Positions 6,562-15,308 of a DNA stretch of 60,444 bases are shown here, piece after piece. A model generated the notes under the pieces. The model saw only the letters and a list, made by a program, of their open reading frames with translations, was not told the DNA's origin and made no database searches. Both the position numbers and the translations under genes were made by a program. Each line of letters opens with the position of its first letter. The stretch's first letter is position 1. The DNA is from an uncultured Prevotella sp. GTDB lineage: Bacteria > Bacteroidota > Bacteroidia > Bacteroidales > Bacteroidaceae. The stretch is taken from assembly GCA_900314995.1 (NCBI GenBank), contig OMXK01000013.1:1-60444 (forward strand), read 5' to 3'.

Positions 6562-8874
6562 ATGCAGAAAAACTTAGTAATTGTCGAGTCTCCGGCTAAA
6601 GCGAAGACGATTGAGAAATTCCTGGGACAGGACTATAAAGTAATGTCAAGCTATGGCCATATCCGCGACCTGAAGAAGAAGGAACTCAGTGTCGATTGTG
6701 ATACGCTCGAACCAGAATATGAGATTCCTGAAGAAAAGGTGAAGCTTGTCGCCGATTTGCGTTCAAAAGCTGAGAAAGCAGAAAAGGTATGGCTCGCATC
6801 CGATGAAGACCGTGAAGGAGAGGCTATCTCCTGGCACCTCTGTGAAGTGCTGGGTCTGGATAAGAAGAAGACCAACCGTATCGTATTCCACGAGATTACT
6901 AAGCCTGCCATCCTGGAGGCTATCGAGCACCCCCGTCATGTGGACATGAATCTGGTGAATGCACAGCAGGCTCGCCGCGTGCTCGACCGTATTGTAGGTT
7001 TCAAACTGTCACCCGTCTTATGGCGCAAGGTGAAGCCAGCCCTTTCAGCAGGGCGCGTGCAGAGTGTGGCCGTGCGTCTGATCGTTGAGCGTGAACGTGA
7101 GATCCAGAACTTCAAGAGTGAGATTTATTATAATGTGAACGGTATCTTCGCCATCACCAACCCCGACGGTTCTGCCACAGAGGTGAAGGCCCAGCTCGCT
7201 TCACGCTTTAAGACGGAAGAAGAAGTGATGGCCTTCCTGGAGAAATGCAAGGATGCCACCTTTACCGTGGAGAGCATCTCCAAGAAACCCGTCAAGCGTA
7301 CACCTGCACCGCCATTCACAACCTCTACACTCCAGCAGGAGGCTGCCCGTAAACTTGGGTTTACTGTCAGTCAGACGATGATGGTGGCACAGCACTTATA
7401 CGAGAACGGACGTATCACCTATATGCGTACCGACTCTGTCAACCTCTCCAAGCTCTGTCTGGGTGCCAGCAAAGAAGAGATTACCCGTCTCTATGGCAAG
7501 GAATATAGCAAGACCCGCCAGTATCATACCAACGCCAAGGGTGCTCAGGAGGCGCACGAGGCTATCCGTCCTACGTATATGGATCAGACGGAGATCGATG
7601 GTACTGCACAGGAAAAACGACTCTACGAACTGATCTGGAAACGTACGATAGCCAGTCAGATGGCAGACGCTGAGATTGAGAAGACAACGGTCAACATCAA
7701 CATCAGCACTTCTTCTGAGCAGTTTGTTGCCCAGGGTGAGGTCGTCAAGTTTGACGGTTTCATCAAGGTATATCGTGAGTCGTCTGACGATGACGAGCAG
7801 CTGGATGAGTTTGGACATATCCTGCCACCGATGAAGGAAGGTCAGGAGCTGACCCGTCGTGAGATCAATGCCATGGAGCGCTTCAGCATGGGTCCCCAGC
7901 GCTATACGGAGGCCAGTCTCGTCCACAAGATGGAGGAACTAGGTATCGGCCGTCCGTCAACTTACGCTCCTACCATCTCTACGATCCAACAACGCGAGTA
8001 CGTACAGAAAGGCGACAAGAAAGGCGAAGACCGCCCCTATATGATTTATGTATTGAAAGGTAAGCAGATTGCCCAGAAGACCCGCAAAGAGAATGTAGGT
8101 TCCGAGAAGGGCAAGCTGATTCCTACAGATATCGGCATCGTGGTCAACGACTTCCTGATCAAGAACTTCAACGACATCATGGACTATAACTTCACAGCCA
8201 AGGTGGAGCAGGACTTCGATAAGATTGCCGAAGGTGAGGAGAAGTGGACAGACATGATGCATCACTTCTATAATAACTTCCTGCCTGAGGTGGAGAACAC
8301 CATGAACAGTCGGGAAACGCATAAGGCTGGTGAGCGCCAGCTTGGTGTCGATCCGAAGAGTGGTCGTCCTGTCTTCGTGAAGATTGGCCGTTTCGGACCT
8401 GTCGTACAGGTTGGCAGTGCCGAAGACAAGGACAAGCCCATGTTCGCCCAGTTGCCTAAGGAGCAAAGCATGGAGACCATCACCCTCCAAGAGGCCATGG
8501 AACTGTTCAAGTTGCCGCGTGAGTTAGGCGACTATGAGAACAAGCCCGTCACCATCGGTGCCGGCCGTTTCGGACCCTATATCCTCCACGACCGTAAGTA
8601 CACCTCTCTGCCCAAGAATGCTGATCCGTTGGCCATCACCCTCGACGAGGCGATTGCCCTCATTCAGGAGAAGCGCCAGCAGGATAACGAGAAGCATCTG
8701 AAGACATTCAAGGAAGACGCAAAGCTGGAAATCCTCAACGGTCGTTACGGTCCTTACCTCTCTTATGATGGCAAGAACTACCGTTTGCCTAAGAACATGC
8801 ACGAAAAAGTTGCCGAGCTGACTTATCAGGAGTGCATGAAGATTATCGAAGCCGTTCCCGCAAAGAAAAGCTAG
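6562..8874 (+). CDS. topA: DNA topoisomerase I (type IA)
   Basis: 770 residues. The TOPRIM domain opens with LVIVESPAKAKTIEKFLG and contains the acidic DEDREGEAI motif. The active-site tyrosine is Tyr287 in GRITYMRTDSVN. The core also shows LSAGRVQSVAVRLIVEREREI and GIGRPSTYAPTI. The C-terminus carries three topoisomerase C-terminal repeats recognisable by GRFGPVVQVG, GRFGPYILHD and GRYGPYLSYDG; their zinc-finger cysteines are absent. The enzyme relaxes negatively supercoiled DNA by single-strand passage. It is the first gene of a run with aroK, speA and argB. Confidence 0.97.
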   Translation: MQKNLVIVESPAKAKTIEKFLGQDYKVMSSYGHIRDLKKKELSVDCDTLEPEYEIPEEKVKLVADLRSKAEKAEKVWLASDEDREGEAISWHLCEVLGLDKKKTNRIVFHEITKPAILEAIEHPRHVDMNLVNAQQARRVLDRIVGFKLSPVLWRKVKPALSAGRVQSVAVRLIVEREREIQNFKSEIYYNVNGIFAITNPDGSATEVKAQLASRFKTEEEVMAFLEKCKDATFTVESISKKPVKRTPAPPFTTSTLQQEAARKLGFTVSQTMMVAQHLYENGRITYMRTDSVNLSKLCLGASKEEITRLYGKEYSKTRQYHTNAKGAQEAHEAIRPTYMDQTEIDGTAQEKRLYELIWKRTIASQMADAEIEKTTVNINISTSSEQFVAQGEVVKFDGFIKVYRESSDDDEQLDEFGHILPPMKEGQELTRREINAMERFSMGPQRYTEASLVHKMEELGIGRPSTYAPTISTIQQREYVQKGDKKGEDRPYMIYVLKGKQIAQKTRKENVGSEKGKLIPTDIGIVVNDFLIKNFNDIMDYNFTAKVEQDFDKIAEGEEKWTDMMHHFYNNFLPEVENTMNSRETHKAGERQLGVDPKSGRPVFVKIGRFGPVVQVGSAEDKDKPMFAQLPKEQSMETITLQEAMELFKLPRELGDYENKPVTIGAGRFGPYILHDRKYTSLPKNADPLAITLDEAIALIQEKRQQDNEKHLKTFKEDAKLEILNGRYGPYLSYDGKNYRLPKNMHEKVAELTYQECMKIIEAVPAKKS

Positions 8875-8877
8875 CGC

Positions 8878-9405
8878 ATGATACGTATCATCCTCATCGG
8901 CTATATGGGTGCCGGCAAGACTACCGTCGGAAAGGCTCTGGCAAAGGAGCTGGGCGTCCCTTTCTACGATCTCGACTGGTATATCGAAAGCAGAATGCAC
9001 AAGACCGTTGCCCAGATCTTTGCCGAGAAAGGTGAGGAAGGATTTCGGAAGATTGAGCACAACATGCTCCACGAGATAGCAGAGTTCGAGGATGTCATCG
9101 TCAGCTGTGGCGGTGGCACACCTTGTTTCTTCGACAATATCGACTACATGAACCAGCAGGGCCCCGTAATCTATCTGAAAGCAGATCCCGAAGTGCTTTA
9201 CAAGCATCTGGTCATGAGCAAGAACGACCGTCCGCTGCTGCGCGGGAAAAGTCCGGAGGAACTGATTACCTTCATCCGCGAACAGCTGGAGAAGCGTGAG
9301 CCCTTCTATTCCAAGGCAAAGTACACCCTTGACGTGAGCCTGTTGGACAACTACGAGAAAATTCAAATCAGCGTTAATAACATACGCAAACTGTTAAACC
9401 TATAA
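8878..9405 (+). CDS. aroK: shikimate kinase
   Basis: 175 residues. P-loop GYMGAGKTTVGKALA at the N-terminus, shikimate-binding Asp in FYDLDWYIES, SCGGGTPCF (substrate-binding GGG), and the lid arginine region NDRPLLRGKSPEEL. It phosphorylates shikimate in the aromatic amino acid pathway in the cytoplasm. Only 3 nt separate it from topA, so the two are very probably co-transcribed. Confidence 0.95.
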   Translation: MIRIILIGYMGAGKTTVGKALAKELGVPFYDLDWYIESRMHKTVAQIFAEKGEEGFRKIEHNMLHEIAEFEDVIVSCGGGTPCFFDNIDYMNQQGPVIYLKADPEVLYKHLVMSKNDRPLLRGKSPEELITFIREQLEKREPFYSKAKYTLDVSLLDNYEKIQISVNNIRKLLNL

Positions 9406-9450
9406 CCCAGGAACCTCTGGCATAACCCCCAAAAAAGACTAAGACTGCTT

Positions 9451-11343
9451 ATGAAGAAATGGACGATTGAAGATTCGAAGGAGCTCTATAACATCAACGG
9501 ATGGGGCACTTCCTATTTCGGCATCAACGAGAAAGGTGATGTCTACGTTACCCCTTGCAAGAACGGTACGCAAATCGACCTGCGCGAAGTGATGGATGAG
9601 CTTGCTATCCGCGATGTCACACCGCCTGTACTGCTCCGTTTCCCCGACATTCTTGACAACCGTATCGAAAAGACATGGAGTTGTTTCAAAAAGGCTACTG
9701 AGGAATACGACTACAAAGGCGAGAATTACGTGGTCTATCCCATCAAGGTGAACCAGATGCAGCCTGTTGTTGAAGAGATTATCTCTCACGGCCGGAAGTT
9801 CAACCTGGGTCTTGAAGCCGGTTCCAAGCCCGAGCTTCATGCCGTCATCGCCATGCAGTGCCAGAGCGACTCTATCATCGTGTGCAACGGCTACAAGGAC
9901 CAGAGCTACATCGAACTCGCCCTGTTGGCCCAGAAGATGGGCAAACAGATCTTCATCGTGGTAGAGAAGATGAACGAACTGGAGATCATCGCCCGTGAAG
10001 CCAAGAAGATGGATATCCGTCCCAATATCGGCATCCGCATCAAACTGGCATCCAGCGGTTCCGGCAAATGGGAGGAAAGTGGCGGCGACGCCTCAAAGTT
10101 CGGACTTACCAGTGCGGAACTTCTTGAAGCGCTCGATCTGCTCGACAAGAAGGACATGCGCGACTGTCTGCGCCTGATCCATTTCCATATCGGCTCACAG
10201 ATTACCAAGATACGCCGTATCCAGACCGCCCTCCGCGAGGCCTCGCAGTTCTATATCCAACTGCATAAGATGGGCTATAACGTTGATTTCGTCGACTGTG
10301 GTGGTGGTCTTGGTGTCGATTATGACGGCACCCGCTCACCTTCGAGCGAGAGTTCTGTCAACTACTCTATCCAGGAGTATGTCAACGACTGTATCTATAC
10401 CTTCGTCGATGCAGCCAACAAGAACAATCTGCCCCACCCCAATATCATCACCGAGAGCGGACGTTCACTCGCTGCGCATCACTCCGTGCTCGTCATCGAC
10501 GTGCTGGAGACGGCCTCACTGCCAGAGATGCCTGAGGAGTTCGAGCCAGATGAGAACTCCCATCAGCTGGTGAAGGATCTCTATGAGATCTGGGATAACC
10601 TGTCGCCACGTAATGTTTTGGAGGACTGGCACGATGCAGAACAGATCCGTGAGGAAGTGCTCGACCTCTTCTCACATGGTATCGTCGACCTGAAAACCCG
10701 TGCCGAGGTAGAAGCAATGTATTGGAGCGTCTGTCATGAGATCCATGCACTTGCCAAGAGTCTGAAGCATATCCCCGAGGAACTGATGAAGATCGACAAA
10801 CTCCTCGCAGACAAGTATTTCTGCAACTTCTCACTCTTCCAGAGCCTCAGCGACTCATGGGCCATCGATCAGGTATTCCCCATCATGCCCATCCAGCGCC
10901 TTGACGAGCGTCCTACACGAAACGCCACCATTCAGGATATCACCTGCGACAGTGACGGTAAGATTGCCAATTTCACCACGAACCTTCATAACACCCACTC
11001 GCTGCCTGTTCATCCCTTAAAGAGGAACGAGCCTTACTACCTCGGCGTGTTCCTCGTAGGTGCCTATCAGGAGATCCTGGGCGATATGCACAACCTCTTC
11101 GGCGACACCAATGCCGTTCATATCTCTGAGAAAGACGGCAGCTATCATATCGATCAGATTATCGACGGTGAGACGGTAGAGGAGGTGCTCGAGTATGTAC
11201 AGTACAACCCCAAGAAGCTTGTACGCCAGCTTGAAGTTTGGGTGGCTAAGAGTGTAAAACAGGGCAAAATCTCACTCGAAGAGGGTAAAGAGTTCCTGTC
11301 GAACTACCGTTCTGGTCTTTATGGATATACATATTTAGAATAA
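9451..11343 (+). CDS. speA: biosynthetic arginine decarboxylase
   Basis: 630 residues, the usual length for SpeA. The PLP lysine lies in VVYPIKVNQMQP (Lys99). Other marks are GLEAGSKPELHAVIAM, HFHIGSQI, VDCGGGLGVDYDG, the PLP-phosphate and substrate region ITESGRSLAAHHSVL, and the C-terminal LFQSLSDSWAIDQVFPIMP. It converts arginine to agmatine for polyamine synthesis. It follows aroK by 45 nt and precedes argB by 12 nt, so arginine use and arginine synthesis genes sit side by side. Confidence 0.95.
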   Translation: MKKWTIEDSKELYNINGWGTSYFGINEKGDVYVTPCKNGTQIDLREVMDELAIRDVTPPVLLRFPDILDNRIEKTWSCFKKATEEYDYKGENYVVYPIKVNQMQPVVEEIISHGRKFNLGLEAGSKPELHAVIAMQCQSDSIIVCNGYKDQSYIELALLAQKMGKQIFIVVEKMNELEIIAREAKKMDIRPNIGIRIKLASSGSGKWEESGGDASKFGLTSAELLEALDLLDKKDMRDCLRLIHFHIGSQITKIRRIQTALREASQFYIQLHKMGYNVDFVDCGGGLGVDYDGTRSPSSESSVNYSIQEYVNDCIYTFVDAANKNNLPHPNIITESGRSLAAHHSVLVIDVLETASLPEMPEEFEPDENSHQLVKDLYEIWDNLSPRNVLEDWHDAEQIREEVLDLFSHGIVDLKTRAEVEAMYWSVCHEIHALAKSLKHIPEELMKIDKLLADKYFCNFSLFQSLSDSWAIDQVFPIMPIQRLDERPTRNATIQDITCDSDGKIANFTTNLHNTHSLPVHPLKRNEPYYLGVFLVGAYQEILGDMHNLFGDTNAVHISEKDGSYHIDQIIDGETVEEVLEYVQYNPKKLVRQLEVWVAKSVKQGKISLEEGKEFLSNYRSGLYGYTYLE

Positions 11344-11355
11344 ATTTAGGCACGG

Positions 11356-12132
11356 ATGATGAAAGAAAGGTTGACGATAGTAAAAGTAGGCGGGGCCGTT
11401 GTAGAAGACGAGGCCCAGCTCTCACAACTGCTCAAAGACTTCAGCGCCATCCCCGGCAAGAAAGTCCTGGTGCATGGTGGCGGCCGCAAGGCTACGAAGG
11501 TTGCCGAATCCCTGGGCATCGAGTCGAAGATGGTGAATGGCCGTCGCATCACCGATGCCGACATGCTCAGTGTGGTGACAATGGTCTATGGCGGTTTGGT
11601 AAACAAGAACCTCGTGGCCCGTCTGCAGGCCAACGGTGTCAATGCCCTGGGGCTTACAGGTGCCGACATGAATGTCATCCGCAGCCACAAGCGTCCACTC
11701 AAGGATGGTATCGACTTCGGATTCGTTGGCGATGTAGACAGTGCCGACGGTCAGATGCTCAGTAAACTGATAGAGGAAGGCATCACCCCCGTGATGGCTC
11801 CCTTGACCCATGACGGACAAGGCCATATCCTCAATACCAATGCCGACACCATCGCCTCAGAGACAGCCAAGGCTCTGGCATCTTTCTATGATGTCACCCT
11901 CATCTTCTCCTTCGAGAAAAAAGGTGTACTCCGCAATCCTGACGATGACGACAGTGTCATCCCCACAATCACGCGCGCGGACTTTATTAAATATAAGGCC
12001 GACGGCACCATCAGTGGTGGTATGCTCCCGAAGATCGAGAATGCCCTTGCAGCAATCGATGCTGGTGTGAAGGAGGTGGTCATCACCCTCGCCACTGCCC
12101 TCGATGGCCACAGCGGCACAATCATTAAATAA
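11356..12132 (+). CDS. argB: acetylglutamate kinase
   Basis: 258 residues. Amino-acid kinase fold with IVKVGGAVVEDEAQL at the N-terminus, VHGGGRKATKVAES (substrate glycines), NGRRITDADML, NTNADTIASETAKAL and SGGMLPKIENALAAI. It carries out the second step of arginine biosynthesis. Two ATGs stand in tandem (11356 and 11359); either may be used. It lies 12 nt after speA and is the last gene of the topA-aroK-speA-argB run. Confidence 0.93.
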   Translation: MMKERLTIVKVGGAVVEDEAQLSQLLKDFSAIPGKKVLVHGGGRKATKVAESLGIESKMVNGRRITDADMLSVVTMVYGGLVNKNLVARLQANGVNALGLTGADMNVIRSHKRPLKDGIDFGFVGDVDSADGQMLSKLIEEGITPVMAPLTHDGQGHILNTNADTIASETAKALASFYDVTLIFSFEKKGVLRNPDDDDSVIPTITRADFIKYKADGTISGGMLPKIENALAAIDAGVKEVVITLATALDGHSGTIIK

Positions 12133-12138
12133 TGTATA

Positions 12139-12210
12139 GCACGGATTACACAGATTTACACGGTTTTATATTAGCTGTGTCTCTTTGAAAAAGAGCCGTG
12201 TAATCCGTGC
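12139..12210. repeat. long-looped inverted repeat after argB
   Basis: GCACGGATTACAC (12139-12151) is perfectly inverted at 12198-12210. A related phrase, CGGATTAACACGG, occurs between the SASA and Nudix genes near 5926-5940. This suggests a small dispersed intergenic repeat family. The 46-nt loop and lack of a T-run argue against an intrinsic terminator. Confidence 0.5.
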
Positions 12211-12274
12211 AAAAAAAATTATCTCTTTTCTTGTAACTTTTCCCCATCTCAACCGTCTTACTAAAAGAGAGAGG

Positions 12275-12793
12275 ATGAAAAAAATCAGTTTCCGGAACGA
12301 TATCCTGCCACTGAAGAACGAGCTCTACAGGCTGGCACTCCGCATCACTCTCAATCCTGCGGAGGCTGAGGATATTGTACAGGAGACGATGATTAAGGTC
12401 TGGAACAGGCGCGACCAGTGGGACGAAATCGAATCCATCGAAGCCTTCTGCCTCACCATCTGCCGCAATCTGGCGCTCGACAAGATGCACAAGATGGAAA
12501 ACCAGAACCAGAGTCTCGACGAAGGCGTCCACGATGCCCCCGATCGCAGCTTCTCATCCAATCCAGAGGAACAGGCCATGCAGCAAGACCGTCTCGCGCT
12601 GATACGCCGCCTCATCGATGCTTTACCCGAGAAACAGCGGACTGTCATGCAGTTGCGCGATTTCGAAGGAAAGAGTTATAAAGAAATAGCAGGCATCATG
12701 GCCATCAGCGAGGAACAGGTGAAAATCAATATCTTCCGAGCCCGTCAGGCCATCCGGCAAAAATATATCGAAACAGAGAAATATGGATTATAA
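12275..12793 (+). CDS. ECF-type RNA polymerase sigma factor
   Basis: 172 residues from the ATG at 12275, preceded by a purine-rich AGAGAGAGG; a longer frame upstream runs into promoter-like DNA and was rejected. Region 2 is LYRLALRITLNPAEAEDIV plus QETMIKVWNRRDQW. Region 4 is LPEKQRTVMQLRDFEGKSY with KEIAGIMAISEEQVKINIF, a helix-turn-helix that reads the -35 element. A TAACTTTT element at 12234-12241 may be its promoter. The next gene overlaps it by 11 nt and encodes a probable membrane anti-sigma factor. Confidence 0.9.
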   Translation: MKKISFRNDILPLKNELYRLALRITLNPAEAEDIVQETMIKVWNRRDQWDEIESIEAFCLTICRNLALDKMHKMENQNQSLDEGVHDAPDRSFSSNPEEQAMQQDRLALIRRLIDALPEKQRTVMQLRDFEGKSYKEIAGIMAISEEQVKINIFRARQAIRQKYIETEKYGL

Positions 12794-13247
12794 GTACATC
12801 GAACAACTATTGGAGCGTTACTGGCAGTGTGAGACCACACTGCAGGAAGAAGCGATCCTGCGTACTTTCTTCAGCCAGCCGGACATTCCTGAAGAACTGC
12901 AGAAATATCAGGCATTGTTCAGCTATGAGTCCCAGAAGGAAGAGTCGTTGGGTGAGGATTTCGATGCACGCATGCTCGATCTCATCGGCGAGACGCCAAA
13001 GATCATCACGCTGAAAGACCGCCTGATGCCTCTGTTCAAGGCTGCTGCCATTGTGGCCATCCTGCTCACGCTGGGTAATGCTGCCCAGGCACCATGGGAA
13101 TGGGGATGGGAGGATCCGAAAGATGCTTATGCCAAGTTCCACAAGCAAGACGCCGATTCAGTGAATGTGCTGAACACCATCCAGGCGGAGAACGTGAAAG
13201 ACAGCATCAAGATCACCACTACGGAGAACTCCACCTATATTGAATGA
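12783..13247 (+). CDS. probable membrane-bound anti-sigma factor
   Basis: 154 residues. The first ~75 residues are helical and soluble (MDYKYIEQLLERYWQCETTL, repeated acidic-aromatic helices), followed by one membrane segment (FKAAAIVAILLTLGNAAQ, about 84-101) and a ~50-residue outer tail. Its start overlaps the ECF sigma gene by 11 nt, the layout of Bacteroidetes sigma/anti-sigma pairs. The N-terminal half would hold the sigma factor at the membrane. The family match is by architecture and context, not by a strong motif. Confidence 0.6.
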   Translation: MDYKYIEQLLERYWQCETTLQEEAILRTFFSQPDIPEELQKYQALFSYESQKEESLGEDFDARMLDLIGETPKIITLKDRLMPLFKAAAIVAILLTLGNAAQAPWEWGWEDPKDAYAKFHKQDADSVNVLNTIQAENVKDSIKITTTENSTYIE

Positions 13248-13345
13248 TTTTTTTCTATGCTTTCTATATAAACAATTAGGTTACCAAAACACACACTTTG
13301 GAAGCTGTGAAGTTTCCCTCTCTCAATTTTTTAATACTAACACTG

Positions 13346-13380
13346 AAGAAAAAGGGCTGCACCGAGACATCGGGCAGCCC
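13346..13380 (-). terminator. terminator of the ribF-CPBP unit
   Basis: On the minus strand GGGCTGC-CCGA-TGTC-TCGG-T-GCAGCCC forms a near-perfect 11-bp hairpin followed by TTTTTCTTC. It lies 26 nt after the stop of the CPBP gene and faces the end of the anti-sigma gene. Confidence 0.85.
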
Positions 13381-13406
13381 ACTTCGCTTTATATAGGTTC
13401 CGTTTC

Positions 13407-14165
13407 CTATTTCTTCAACCTGAGGTTCAGCTGGAACAGGGCAGGCAGGAAGATGCAGAGTGAGCATCCCACCGCCATCAGTATCGTACGATTATTGCCG
13501 AAAAGATCCAGCAGCGTCAGGTCTGGGTTCGGATAAAAGTTATACAGCACGTAGGCCACCGTATTATTCACCCAGTGATACGCCACTCCCGGAACAATAC
13601 TGTCGGTACGATAGTACATCCATCCCAGCAACAGTCCGATAAGGAAGGCATGCGGCATCTGAGCCGGATTCATGTGGATCAGTGCAAAAAGGGCGGCAGA
13701 GATGACGATACCCACCCAAGGCTTGCTGTTCCAACGTAACAGTTCGCGGAGAATGGCCCCACGGAACACGATCTCTTCCACCAGCGGAGCGAACAAGCCC
13801 ACGACGAAATAGCCCATCCTGTCTTTCAGAATCGTGTCAAGTTCCTCTTCGATGACATTCGGCAGTGCAGGCATCTGCTCCTGAAGCCACGAAGAGGGCA
13901 CGAGGGCACCCAGCGCTGCCACCACACACCAGAACAACACGAACCAAGGACGTGTCCTAATCCAGTGGGGCGATACCTCACACCACTTGGCTCCGAGGAA
14001 TACCACCAGCGTGACCAAGCTAAAGAGGGCCATCGTAAGGATCATGACTGTGGCGTTGTGTAACGCGTCACCGCCATTTACCCATTTCCAGACAAGCGGC
14101 ACAATCGTACTGGCCACAATCTGGATGAAAGCAAACATCACCGTATAGAATAATGCCTTTTTCAT
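13407..14165 (-). CDS. CPBP-family intramembrane metalloprotease
   Basis: 252 residues, strongly hydrophobic with about 7-8 membrane segments. The diagnostic motifs are present in order: PLVEEIVFRGAILREL (Glu-Glu with Arg), FALIHMNPAQMPHAFLIGLL (zinc-binding His), and the final AYHWVNNTVAYVL. This is the CAAX protease/bacteriocin-processing family. The substrate is unknown. Its first 4 nt overlap the end of ribF, so it is translationally coupled to it. Confidence 0.88.
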   Translation of the reverse strand: MKKALFYTVMFAFIQIVASTIVPLVWKWVNGGDALHNATVMILTMALFSLVTLVVFLGAKWCEVSPHWIRTRPWFVLFWCVVAALGALVPSSWLQEQMPALPNVIEEELDTILKDRMGYFVVGLFAPLVEEIVFRGAILRELLRWNSKPWVGIVISAALFALIHMNPAQMPHAFLIGLLLGWMYYRTDSIVPGVAYHWVNNTVAYVLYNFYPNPDLTLLDLFGNNRTILMAVGCSLCIFLPALFQLNLRLKK

Positions 14166-15112
14166 GACTCCACCTTATTTAATATATATAGAACCTGTTC
14201 CTTGTCTTTCTGCAACTGGGCAACAAGCGCCTCGGGCGATTCGAATTTCCGTTCCTCGCGCAGTCTGAATAAAAAACTGATGCGCACCGTCTGTCCGTAA
14301 AGGTCGCCATCAAAGTCGAAGATGTTCACCTCCAGCGTACGGTTCCTGCCGTCGAAGGTCGGCCTTGTGCCGATATTCATCATCGCAGGCAGAGGCTTCT
14401 GACTGTCGCCGACGGTGGCCCATACGCCATAGACGCCACAGGCAGGTATCACCTTGAAAGGGTCGTCGGGTTCCAGATTGGCGGTGGGGAATCCCAGCTG
14501 GTGGCCGATATGCTCGCCCGGCATCACCTTGCCCGAGAGTTCGTAATTACGCCCCAGGAACATATTGGCCGTATCCACTTCACCCTCTTCGGCAATCAGA
14601 CTGCGGATATTCGATGAACACACAGGAACATGATAACCCTGAAAATCCAACCTAATGCCTTTATACACCATGATACCCAGCTCGTCACCGTAACGTCGGT
14701 AATCATCGATTCCCTCCGTACTGTCATGACCGAAACGGTTGTCGTAGCCCACCTGAAGCATTTTCACGTTCAGGCGCTCCTTGAGAATCTGTGCCATGAA
14801 GTCACGGGCAGAGAGTGCCGCCATCTCCTTGGTGAAAGGCAACACCACCAGAAAATCGACACCCAAGCGTTCTATCTCCTGCTCTTTTTCCTGCTGCGTC
14901 GTCAGCAACTGAGGACGGAACTGCGGATCGAACAGCTGACGGGGATGACGGTCGAAGGTGATGACCATCGATGCCAGATGATGGAATTTGGCATCGGAAA
15001 CCACACGATTGATTACCTGCTGATGCCCTGCATGAACACCGTCGAACACGCCGATGGTGGCAACGCTTTTCAGCAGCATTCTTGTCTTTTCTATGTTGCG
15101 AATAATCTCCAT
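14162..15112 (-). CDS. ribF: bifunctional riboflavin kinase/FAD synthetase
   Basis: 316 residues from MEIIRNIEKTR. FAD-synthetase domain: VATIGVFDGVHAGHQQVI (nucleotide-binding HxGH), DRHPRQLF, and GYDNRFGHD. Riboflavin-kinase domain: LGFPTANLEPDD, GVYGVWATV, MNIGTRPTFDG, and LEVNIFDFDGDLYG. It makes FMN and then FAD in the cytoplasm. The ATG lies only 7 nt after a TACCTTTG -7 box, so the mRNA is probably leaderless or nearly so. A longer frame starting 9 codons upstream would begin inside the promoter. Confidence 0.93.
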   Translation of the reverse strand: MEIIRNIEKTRMLLKSVATIGVFDGVHAGHQQVINRVVSDAKFHHLASMVITFDRHPRQLFDPQFRPQLLTTQQEKEQEIERLGVDFLVVLPFTKEMAALSARDFMAQILKERLNVKMLQVGYDNRFGHDSTEGIDDYRRYGDELGIMVYKGIRLDFQGYHVPVCSSNIRSLIAEEGEVDTANMFLGRNYELSGKVMPGEHIGHQLGFPTANLEPDDPFKVIPACGVYGVWATVGDSQKPLPAMMNIGTRPTFDGRNRTLEVNIFDFDGDLYGQTVRISFLFRLREERKFESPEALVAQLQKDKEQVLYILNKVES

Positions 15113-15119
15113 TAGGGTG

Positions 15120-15127
15120 CAAAGGTA
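15120..15127 (-). promoter_or_regulatory. -7 promoter element of ribF
   Basis: TACCTTTG on the minus strand, ending 7 nt before the ribF ATG. With a start site about 5-8 nt downstream of the box, transcription begins at or next to the ATG. Confidence 0.6.
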
Positions 15128-15166
15128 CTTAATTTCCACTTATTTTTTGTGATTTCAGCTTAAAAA

Positions 15167-15198
15167 TTTGGATATTTAATGTTTTTCTTGTAACTTTG
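15167..15198 (+). promoter_or_regulatory. promoter of tRNA-Met
   Basis: Full consensus: TTTG (15167-15170), 20 nt, TAACTTTG (15191-15198), 13 nt before the tRNA. Confidence 0.8.
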
Positions 15199-15211
15199 CA
15201 ACCCAAATCAC

Positions 15212-15285
15212 GGACTTGTAGCTCAGTTGGTTAGAGCAACAGACTCATAATCTGGAGGTCCCAGGTTCAAGCCCTGGCTGGTCCA
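15212..15285 (+). tRNA. tRNA-Met (anticodon CAT)
   Basis: 74-nt cloverleaf starting GGACTTG and ending CTGGTCC plus discriminator A. The anticodon loop CTCATAA gives CAT; the T-arm is CCAGG-TTCAAGC-CCTGG. The anticodon stem lacks the three G-C pairs of initiator tRNA, so it is an elongator Met or, less likely, a tRNA-Ile read with a modified C. One mismatch stands in the acceptor stem. The next gene starts 23 nt downstream with no promoter in between. Confidence 0.88.
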
Positions 15286-15308
15286 CTTCCCTTTAAGCCA
15301 ACCATTTT

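Noticed and set aside
12139-12210. Intrinsic terminator of argB
   Set aside because: Arms are 46 nt apart and no T-run follows.
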